DNA of 64,000 nt from positions 62,001 to 126,000 of the forward strand of contig NZ_JAHVAP010000012.1 of NCBI RefSeq assembly GCF_024721155.1, given 5' to 3'. Both the position numbers and the translations under genes were made by a program. This document shows, piece by piece, positions 50,000 through 57,218 of the stretch. Under the pieces are notes generated by a model, which saw only the letters and a program-made list of their open reading frames with translations, searched no databases and was not told the origin of the DNA. Numbering within the stretch: position 1 is the stretch's first letter; each line of letters opens with the position of its first letter. This DNA comes from Mucilaginibacter phenanthrenivorans (GTDB lineage Bacteria > Bacteroidota > Bacteroidia > Sphingobacteriales > Sphingobacteriaceae).

Positions 50000-52327
50000 A
50001 TGTCAAAATTACAAAAGAGTTTGAAGCGGGCAATCTTGTTAGTGCTTGCCCTACCTACGTTCTCGCTTGCGCAAAGTTACACGAAAATTCAGGCTGGTAT
50101 CAAGGCCAATATAAACGGACTTTCGGTAACTATTAAATTTTATTCACCTGTAATCGTCCGGGTAACAAAATCGCCCGTTCAACATTCATTTGATAAGTCC
50201 AGTATTTCGGTCGTAAAACAACCAGAAGTTGTTCCTGTCCAGGTTTTAACAAACGCCAATAAACTAACTATTTCAAGCAGGCTGCTCGAGGTGGAACTTA
50301 ATTTAACTACCGGCAACATACGTTTTTTTGATAAAGTAAAGAATCGCACACTTCTTTCAGAAAAGGCAAGCGGGGCAGTATTTACGCCCGTTGATGATAA
50401 TGGCAAACAAAAATATGATGTGCGCCAGGCATTTTTGCTGGATACAAATGAGATAGTTTACGGTTTGGGTCAGCAGCAAAATGGCAAGCTCAGCCAGCGC
50501 GATGAGAAAATATTCTTACAGCAAAACAATACCAAAGTCTGCATTCCGTTCATTCAATCTGTAAAAGGATACGGATTATTTTGGGACAATTACTCACCCA
50601 CAACTTATAACGATACCAGGAACGAAACCTCATTTGATTCGGAACGGGGCGATTGTATTGATTATTACTTAATGTATGGCGGTAGTACCGATGGTGTTGT
50701 TAAACAAATGCGGAACTTAACCGGGCAGGCACCGATGAAGCCTTTATGGGCATACGGATTTATACAATCGCGTGAGCGGTATAAAACCCAGTTTGAATTG
50801 GTAGACGTATTGAGAAAATATCGTACGCTTGGCATACCAATAGATGGCGTTGTGCAGGATTGGCAATACTGGGGCGCTGATAGCGTCTGGAATGCCCAGG
50901 CATTTAACCCTGTTTCATATCCGAGACCACAGGCAATGGCAGACAGCATACACAAGATGCATGGGCATTTCTTTATTGTTTCATGGCCCGGATTTGGACC
51001 CAAAACACCACAGTTTGCCGAATTTCAGGATAAGCATATGCTTATTAATTTTGACACGTGGCCTCCGAATAGTGGTGCCAAACCTTATGATGTTTCCAAT
51101 CCGGCTGCACGGGATATATATTGGTCGTACCTGAACAAAGGCATTTTTTCAATAGGACCTGATGCATGGTGGCTTGATTCCACAGAACCGGATCACATTA
51201 ATGTTAAAGAATCAGATTGGAATCAACCAACCTATCTTGGCCCCTATCGCGATTGGTTAAATGCATTTCCGTTGCTCCATTCCAAAGGCGTGTATGAGCA
51301 TCAACGCAAAACCAGTGAAAGCAAAAGGGTAATCCTGTTAACAAGATCAGCATTTGCAGGCCAGCAACGTTACGGTTCCGATACATGGAGTGGTGATCTT
51401 GGCTCGACCTGGCAAAATTTAAAGAACCAGATCCCCGCCTCGCTCAACTTCTCACTCACCGGTTTGCCCTATTGGAATGTTGATATAGGCGGATTTTTCG
51501 CAGGGGAATATGTTAAAGGCGGGGGGGCCCGGAACCCTGATTTCCAGGAGTTGTATGTAAGATGGATGCAGTTTTCAACCTTTACGCCAACTATGCGTTC
51601 TCACGGAACTGATGTGCCACGCGAAATTTATCAGTTTGGTGGCCGTGGAGAATGGCCATTTGATGTGCAAGAGAAATATATCAACTTAAGATACAGCCTG
51701 TTGCCATACATCTATTCTACCGGATGGGACGTAACCCACTTATCAGGATCTTTCTTACGACCACTTGCAGCTGATTTTGCAAACGATAATAAGGTACTCA
51801 ACATGAACACCGAATTTCTGTTCGGGAAATCCATCTTAGTTGCACCGGTTACTGATAAAGGCGCGAAAAGCAAGCCGGTTTATCTGCCTTCGGGTACTTC
51901 CTGGTACGATTTCTGGACCGGTCAGAAAGTTTCGGGCGGGCAAATAATAGAAAAGGAAACCCCGATCGGGATCATTCCTTTATACATCAAAGCAGGATCG
52001 ATAATCCCCTGGGGGCCTAAAGTTCAGTATTCATCGGAAAAGCCATGGAACGATTTGGATATTAGGATATATGCAGGAAAAGATGCCAGTTTCACGTTAT
52101 ACGAGGATGAAAACGACAACTACCATTATGAAAAAGGCAGCTATACAGAGATAGTATTCCATTGGAACGATAAAACCAAAACCCTAAGCATCTCCGACAG
52201 AAAGGGTAATTTTCCGGGAATGCTCAAAAAAAGGAAATTTAGCATCTACATATCTCCGGCAGAATCGACGCCCGAAAAAGGAAGGACCATTGAATATTCA
52301 GGCAAAGCAATAGCAATTAAGTTTTAA
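50000..52327 (+). CDS. GH31 family glycosidase (alpha-xylosidase-like)
   Basis: From ATG 50000 the protein has 775 residues; a TTG-started form adds three. A signal peptide (to LAQS) is followed by an N-terminal beta-sandwich, a catalytic barrel with nucleophile D393 (WWLDSTEPDH) and acid/base D466 (WSGDLGSTW), and C-terminal beta domains. The WWLDSTEPD form is typical of alpha-xylosidases that trim xyloglucan side chains, but alpha-glucosidase activity cannot be excluded. No SusC/SusD pair is near, so it is not part of a standard polysaccharide utilisation locus in this window. Confidence 0.92.
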   Translation: MSKLQKSLKRAILLVLALPTFSLAQSYTKIQAGIKANINGLSVTIKFYSPVIVRVTKSPVQHSFDKSSISVVKQPEVVPVQVLTNANKLTISSRLLEVELNLTTGNIRFFDKVKNRTLLSEKASGAVFTPVDDNGKQKYDVRQAFLLDTNEIVYGLGQQQNGKLSQRDEKIFLQQNNTKVCIPFIQSVKGYGLFWDNYSPTTYNDTRNETSFDSERGDCIDYYLMYGGSTDGVVKQMRNLTGQAPMKPLWAYGFIQSRERYKTQFELVDVLRKYRTLGIPIDGVVQDWQYWGADSVWNAQAFNPVSYPRPQAMADSIHKMHGHFFIVSWPGFGPKTPQFAEFQDKHMLINFDTWPPNSGAKPYDVSNPAARDIYWSYLNKGIFSIGPDAWWLDSTEPDHINVKESDWNQPTYLGPYRDWLNAFPLLHSKGVYEHQRKTSESKRVILLTRSAFAGQQRYGSDTWSGDLGSTWQNLKNQIPASLNFSLTGLPYWNVDIGGFFAGEYVKGGGARNPDFQELYVRWMQFSTFTPTMRSHGTDVPREIYQFGGRGEWPFDVQEKYINLRYSLLPYIYSTGWDVTHLSGSFLRPLAADFANDNKVLNMNTEFLFGKSILVAPVTDKGAKSKPVYLPSGTSWYDFWTGQKVSGGQIIEKETPIGIIPLYIKAGSIIPWGPKVQYSSEKPWNDLDIRIYAGKDASFTLYEDENDNYHYEKGSYTEIVFHWNDKTKTLSISDRKGNFPGMLKKRKFSIYISPAESTPEKGRTIEYSGKAIAIKF

Positions 52328-52692
52328 TGCCAACTGCAATTATCATGTCCTGAAATACTTCTTTGCGAAGGTATCTTTTCACATTTGAAAGTGCAAATAG
52401 TACCAAGTAGAGTGAGCTACGAGATTATAGCTTAAAATAACATTGATAACCAGCGGGTTACGAACAGTGTTCGATTCCCCTACGAATCTTCGACCAAAAC
52501 AAGCTTTCGTCATTCAAAAATATTCATTATATTTACATAACAAGTTCATTGACTATAAATTATACGGATAAACAGGCTTCAAAATCCACCTAATGAAAGC
52601 ACATTATATGCGCCCTATTCGGTGCCCGTCCTTGTTTATTTTCGATATAACATGCTGAATATCATAGAATTAAACGGCTGGATAATCTTCTT
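52328..52692. other. Intergenic region with tRNA-like scraps
   Basis: No coding frame was found. Around 52468-52495 the sequence GTGTTCGATTCCCC followed by CGACCA resembles a T arm and 3' end of a tRNA, but no matching acceptor or anticodon arm is present. A small hairpin-like stretch lies near 52380-52400. Confidence 0.4.
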
Positions 52693-52746
52693 GCCATCCC
52701 GACTTAAAAGTCAAAAGCCTTAAGACGAAAGTCTTGAGGCTTTTTT
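52693..52746 (+). terminator. tRNA-3'-end-like fragment with terminator
   Basis: GCCATCCCGAC (52693-52703) equals the last bases of tRNA-Pro. It is followed by TTAAAAGTCAAAAGCC and a terminator: AAAAGCCTTAAGAC, GAAA loop, GTCTTGAGGCTTTTTT (52713-52746). It ends 14 bp before the stop of ppk1, so it may terminate both convergent sides. Confidence 0.8.
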
Positions 52747-52759
52747 GTGGGCCATCGCG

Positions 52760-54838
52760 TCAGGATAGGAGAATGTTATTCGTTTGTTTTTCCATCATCA
52801 ATTGATAGAAAGCCTCCTGGGTATCATCTCCACATGCTGATCCGGGCGCTATTGGTATTGATTTAAGGTGTTGGTCAATCAAACCTGATTTCCGATAAGG
52901 TGCTAACTGGAGCTTTATAAAGCTAAATATTTCCTCTTTGCAGGCTTCGTCATATACCGGGAATACGACTTCGACCCTCGATCGCAGGTTGCGCTCCATC
53001 CAGTCCGACGATCCAAGAAAAACCTTCGGCGCATTGTTGTTGTTAAAAATAAAGATCCTCGAATGTTCCAGGTACCGCCCTATAACGCGGGTTAACGTAA
53101 TGTTTTCGCTAAGCCCCGGTACGCCCGGCCTTAAACGACAAATACTGCGCACGATCATCTCTATTTTTACGCCCGCATTAGATGCCTCATAAAGTGCATC
53201 AATCATCTCGCTATCTTCCAGGTTATTTAGCTTGATAATAATTTTGCCCTCACCTCCGTTTTTGGCAATCGTTATTTCGTCGTTTATCAACTCTTTAAAC
53301 CTTTGTATGATGTTAAATTGAGAGACAAGCAAATGATTAAATGGTGCAGGCTGCTTACCGGTATACAAATAAAGAAATACATCCTTTAATTCTTCATTCA
53401 TTAGCGGATTGGAGGTGAGCAGGCCGATATCAGAATAGATCCCGGCTGTTCTTTCGTTAAAATTCCCGGTACCATAAAAGCCATAAGTTTTAGTTTTACC
53501 ATCTTTTATGCGGGTGATCAAAGCGGTTTTGGCATGAACCTTTATATCAGGAAGGCTATAGGAAATTTCAATTCCCGCCTTTTCCATTTTCTCCGCCCAT
53601 AGCAGGTTGTTAGCCTCGTCAAACCGGGCCTTTACTTCTACAAACGCCCTCACCTTTTTGCCGTTTTTAGAGGCACTGATCAACGCATTCACGATATGGG
53701 AATCGGATGCAACCCGGTAAAAAGTAGCCATGATCTCGGTTACGTAAGGATCAAGTACTGCCTGGTTAAAGAATATCAATACATGGTCGTATGACTGATA
53801 AGGAAAATGCAATAAAAAATCCTTTTCGTTCGATGCCTTAAAATAATGTTTGTAAGATGCGAGTGCGTGATGTTTTAACGGCTTCCATTTGGCCAGGCCC
53901 GGTAAAGAATTCGCCGGAATTGGAAAGGAGAAAAAATCGCTCATTTGCTGGTACCTCCCGGTAGGGGTTAACTCGTCGCTTTCTATTTCAAACAGATCTA
54001 TGCATTGTGATACCAGCGCTTTTGGCATGGCTGCATCGTACTGAAACCGGGATGGTGCCCCGAAGGCACGCTGCGCTAACCTGATCTTCATTTGGTCGGC
54101 AATAGTTCCTGAGTATTCGTCAAGATTAAGCTCGGCATCCCTGTTCAGCTTAACAGAGAAGCAACCTTTCACCGTATAGTTTTCCAGGAACTTTTCTCCC
54201 CCGATGCGTATAATGTCATCCAGATAAATTACGTAGTGTTTATCTTCTATCTTCGGCAGCGATATAAACCGGGGAAGGTGCTGGGTTGGCAGGTTTAATA
54301 ATATCAGGCTTTCGGGATTTTTTTTATTTGACACCTGCCATACAAAATACAGTTGCCTATCCTCAAGAAACGGAGTGGTTTCATTTGTGAGCCAAATTGG
54401 CTGCAAATAGGACGCCACCTGGGTGTTGAAGTACTCATATATAAATTCAAGATGTTCCTCGTATACTTCCTGATGATTCTGGTAAAGGATAATGTTATTT
54501 GCTGCTAACCCGGGAATCACAACAGTTGCCAAAATAGAACGCAAGTGACTGGTTTGATGGCTTGCTTCTTTACGGACGGCAGCCAGGATGTCGTGATAAG
54601 AACAGTTCTCTTCATCATTAAACTCGCCCAATTTGCTTAGTGTTTCTAAGTGAGAAACCCTTACTCTATAAAACTCATCCAAATTGGATGCGTGGATAGC
54701 GATGAATTTTATTTTTTCAGCAAGGGGCAATTGCGGGTCTATACTTTCTTCCAGCACGCGGTGGTTGAAGCTTAACCAGCTCAGGTCCCGATTAAAATAT
54801 TTTGCTGTTTCAATAGCAGGCGCACTTGAATTTTCCAT
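52760..54838 (-). CDS. ppk1: Polyphosphate kinase 1
   Basis: PPK1 polymerises ATP gamma-phosphate into inorganic polyphosphate at the membrane. The 692-residue protein has the N-terminal FNRDLSWLSFNHRVLEES, the phosphorylated His in KVHAKTALI (H435) and the second catalytic His in YLEHSRIFIF (H592). Both fall at the same numbers as in the E. coli enzyme. The block YGTGNFNERTAGIYSD is intact. No exopolyphosphatase gene is adjacent. It is divergent from arsR with a 257-bp gap between start codons. Confidence 0.97.
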   Translation of the reverse strand: MENSSAPAIETAKYFNRDLSWLSFNHRVLEESIDPQLPLAEKIKFIAIHASNLDEFYRVRVSHLETLSKLGEFNDEENCSYHDILAAVRKEASHQTSHLRSILATVVIPGLAANNIILYQNHQEVYEEHLEFIYEYFNTQVASYLQPIWLTNETTPFLEDRQLYFVWQVSNKKNPESLILLNLPTQHLPRFISLPKIEDKHYVIYLDDIIRIGGEKFLENYTVKGCFSVKLNRDAELNLDEYSGTIADQMKIRLAQRAFGAPSRFQYDAAMPKALVSQCIDLFEIESDELTPTGRYQQMSDFFSFPIPANSLPGLAKWKPLKHHALASYKHYFKASNEKDFLLHFPYQSYDHVLIFFNQAVLDPYVTEIMATFYRVASDSHIVNALISASKNGKKVRAFVEVKARFDEANNLLWAEKMEKAGIEISYSLPDIKVHAKTALITRIKDGKTKTYGFYGTGNFNERTAGIYSDIGLLTSNPLMNEELKDVFLYLYTGKQPAPFNHLLVSQFNIIQRFKELINDEITIAKNGGEGKIIIKLNNLEDSEMIDALYEASNAGVKIEMIVRSICRLRPGVPGLSENITLTRVIGRYLEHSRIFIFNNNNAPKVFLGSSDWMERNLRSRVEVVFPVYDEACKEEIFSFIKLQLAPYRKSGLIDQHLKSIPIAPGSACGDDTQEAFYQLMMEKQTNNILLS

Positions 54839-55040
54839 TGTAGTTAAATATTGTTTTTATCAGATGAAGGATAGACTAATTAGCTCATACACTTTCTATT
54901 CTTTATATCAATCAAATACTCATAAGTGTACTGTTCGAAAATAAACACATCTTATTATGGCAATATTAAATTTTGATGAATTCCAGCAGGAGTTAACTGT
55001 AAACCGGGTTTTACGTTTTCGAAAAATATTTTCAAATAAA

Positions 55041-55087
55041 TTTGCGCAGTTGATTGACTGCGCTTACATTTGCAGTCAATCAACTGC
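55041..55087 (+). promoter_or_regulatory. arsR promoter with -7 box inside a 16-bp inverted repeat
   Basis: The inverted-repeat arms GCAGTTGATTGACTGC (55046-55061) and GCAGTCAATCAACTGC (55072-55087) are perfectly complementary, with a 10-bp spacer. The spacer holds the -7 box TACATTTG (55065-55072, an exact TAnnTTTG match), and TTTG at 55041-55044 is the -33 element with 20-bp spacing. A dimer bound here would cover the promoter core, which fits autorepression by the ArsR protein encoded just downstream. Confidence 0.8.
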
Positions 55088-55095
55088 ATGTTTAT

Positions 55096-55401
55096 ATGAG
55101 ACGAGACGTTTTCCAGGCCATAGCCGATCCAACCCGCAGGGCCATTTTAACTTTACTTGCACTGGGGGCCATGACGCCCAATGCCGTAGCAGAGCACTTC
55201 GAAAGCACCAGGCAGACGATATCAAAGCATATGCAAATCCTTACCGAATGCGAAGTTTTGATACAGAAGAAAACCGGTAGAGAAATATATTATCACTTTA
55301 ATCCCGAAAAAATGAAGGAAATAGACATTTGGCTCGAACGCTTCCGCAAGATGTGGGAGGACCGCTTTGATCAGTTAGACAACCTGTTAAGCGACTTATA
55401 A
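55096..55401 (+). CDS. ArsR-family transcriptional repressor
   Basis: From ATG 55096 the protein has 101 residues: a compact winged helix with FQAIADPTRRAILTLLAL, recognition helix STRQTISKHMQILTE and wing LIQKKTGREIYYHF. The longer reading uses a TTG at 55054 that lies inside the operator and upstream of the predicted transcript start, so it is rejected. The metal-binding Cys pair of true arsenic sensors is absent. The next gene is an SRPBCC protein, the usual partner of this ArsR subgroup. Confidence 0.93.
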   Translation: MRRDVFQAIADPTRRAILTLLALGAMTPNAVAEHFESTRQTISKHMQILTECEVLIQKKTGREIYYHFNPEKMKEIDIWLERFRKMWEDRFDQLDNLLSDL

Positions 55402-55467
55402 ACCAAACAAATAGATCCAATTTCTTTTACTTAAATAGTACAAACCGCTTATAAAAACAAAACAATT

Positions 55468-55953
55468 ATGACAAACAATTTTGTGTTCGAAAAAGACCTT
55501 GCCGCTAAAAAGATTCACGTAGTACGCGAGTTTAACGCGCCGATTGAAAAAGTATGGAAAGCCTGGACAGACCCTGACCTGCTTGAAAAATGGTGGGGGC
55601 CGAAACCATGGGTAGCCAAAACCAAAACAATGGATTTTACTGTGGGTGGCGTTTGGCTGTATGCCATGGAGGGTCCCGAAGGCCAGAAGCACTGGAGCCA
55701 TGCAAAGTTTACCGCTATTGAAAACGGCAGCCGTTTCGCGGCAGATACGGGATTCTCTGATGAGCATGGTACTGTACCGCCAGCCGCATCCGTAGGGCAT
55801 TGGGACAACAAATTTGTAGCCATAGGCGATAAAACCAAGGTGGTGGTAGACGTTAGCTTTGATGATGAAGCAACCATAAAAATGATGGTAGAAATGGGCT
55901 TTGAAGGCGGCTTCACTATGGGCCTGAACCAGCTGGAGGAGTTGCTGGGATAG
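55468..55953 (+). CDS. SRPBCC/AHSA1-domain protein
   Basis: The 161-residue protein has the START-like AHSA1 pattern: VREFNAPIEKVWKAWTDPDL, LEKWWGPKPWVAKTK, VGGVWLYAMEGPEG and a C-terminal GLNQLEELL. It probably binds a small hydrophobic ligand. It lies 66 bp after the arsR gene and is likely co-transcribed and co-repressed with it. Pairs like this are common, but their ligand is unknown. Confidence 0.92.
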   Translation: MTNNFVFEKDLAAKKIHVVREFNAPIEKVWKAWTDPDLLEKWWGPKPWVAKTKTMDFTVGGVWLYAMEGPEGQKHWSHAKFTAIENGSRFAADTGFSDEHGTVPPAASVGHWDNKFVAIGDKTKVVVDVSFDDEATIKMMVEMGFEGGFTMGLNQLEELLG

Positions 55954-56071
55954 TTTGCAGCGTTTATTTTATTCAACAACGGGGAGCTGCTGAATAAATA
56001 CCTGCCGGTTTAGGCTGCGATCAGATGCACATTCCGGCTTCTCCAAGCCTTTTAAAAGGGGGGTGAAGATT

Positions 56072-56131
56072 ATCCCGCCATCCCAACTTGAAAGTCAAAA
56101 AGCCTTGAGGCAAATGTCTTGAGGTTTTTTC
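56072..56131. repeat. Degenerate tRNA 3' end plus terminator, second copy
   Basis: ATCCCGCCATCCCAAC (56072-56087) differs from the end of tRNA-Pro by one base. The following CTTGAAAGTCAAAAAGCC and a weakened terminator (ending GAGGTTTTTT) match the copy at 52693-52746. The fragment lies 119 bp after the SRPBCC gene and could still terminate it. It is part of the 268-bp gap before the next gene. Confidence 0.72.
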
Positions 56132-56221
56132 TTATCATCCTCCCCGTTTTGCTTGAAAAGTCGCCCTTGTGGTGCAGACTAAGTCTAAAAACGGATCATC
56201 GAAAAACAGATCTTTAATCAA

Positions 56222-56971
56222 TTAATGAAAAATACTGATTGCCGCATAATGGTCCATCAGCCGTTCCCAGGGCGCAAAACCCACAATAAAATTTAACAGC
56301 ACATGCTGAATGGCGAACAGCGCCAGGGCGATCACGTAGGGTTTCCTGATCTTGCCGCTGCGGTGGTCGTCCCAGATGAGGACTAAAAGTACCAGCTCAA
56401 CAAGTGCATAACTTACGTTGAGGGTAATGTTAAAGGTATTTATGACCGGGATCAAAAACAACAAACGGCCTAACCCGGGAATAATAAATATAAATGCGGT
56501 AGCGGCCATATAACGTGCATGTTCCTGGATCTTACGCCGTGTTACGATAGCCATTACGTAAAAATAGAGGAACTGGATAACCGAAAAGGCATCGACAAAA
56601 CTCAACTGGTAAACCGAGTTAGGCGGATAACTTGCCTTTGACGCGATCATGGTTTGCTCCATCATACATACACTTAATACCACAAAAGGTACCAGCACAA
56701 ACGATACTTTACCCAAAATACGGTGCCATTTAAGTTTAGTTTTGGTAGTGAGGATAGGCTGCACAATCAGCATCAACATCCACAATAAAGCAGCAAGGCC
56801 GTGAAACTGGTGTTTATTATCGGTTGCACCGAATTTTAGGAGGAAGGAATTATAAAATCCTGCCAAAATAATCAGCAGGCCAAATCCAAAATACCAGGGC
56901 GCATTGCCATATAACGGTTTCTTTTTGCGCTTTGCCTTTACCGGCTCGTTGTGTTGTAATGTTGTATCCAA
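56222..56971 (-). CDS. Multi-pass membrane protein (possibly haem-binding)
   Basis: The 249-residue protein has about seven hydrophobic helices and regularly placed histidines (HGLAALLW, WHRILGK, EHARYMA), a pattern like DUF2306 or b561-type membrane proteins. This is a guess from spacing only. The Lys-rich N-terminus (KAKRKKK) is cytoplasmic. The frame has no ATG; the TTG at 56971 is the best start, since an in-frame stop lies at 56975-56977. The function is unknown. Confidence 0.7.
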   Translation of the reverse strand: MDTTLQHNEPVKAKRKKKPLYGNAPWYFGFGLLIILAGFYNSFLLKFGATDNKHQFHGLAALLWMLMLIVQPILTTKTKLKWHRILGKVSFVLVPFVVLSVCMMEQTMIASKASYPPNSVYQLSFVDAFSVIQFLYFYVMAIVTRRKIQEHARYMAATAFIFIIPGLGRLLFLIPVINTFNITLNVSYALVELVLLVLIWDDHRSGKIRKPYVIALALFAIQHVLLNFIVGFAPWERLMDHYAAISIFH

Positions 56972-57218
56972 AATTCAGGCTTCGTTTTAAATAGAAATTA
57001 TTTGAAAGATAATTATAAATTGATAAAAAACGACAAAACATGGCTAAAAATAAATAGTGCTATTTAGCTATATACTGTTGAATATGAAGATGTTTAAAAT
57101 AAATGACTTGTAGCTGCTTTGCATATATCATCGCGATTACAAAATAATTTTCAAATCAAGTAAATCGTTTTAGCAAGATTTTATTTACCTTGCCTCCCGA
57201 AACCATTGTGAGCCTTTT

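Noticed and set aside
52440..52495. Possible tRNA gene
   Set aside because: A T-arm-like GTTCGATTCCC and a CCA-like end are present, but no acceptor or anticodon arm can be paired, so at most it is a fragment.
49991..52759. Polysaccharide utilisation locus around GH31 and GH2
   Set aside because: No SusC/SusD pair, hybrid two-component sensor or sugar transporter lies near either gene in the window, and the two glycosidases are 5 kb apart with unrelated genes between.
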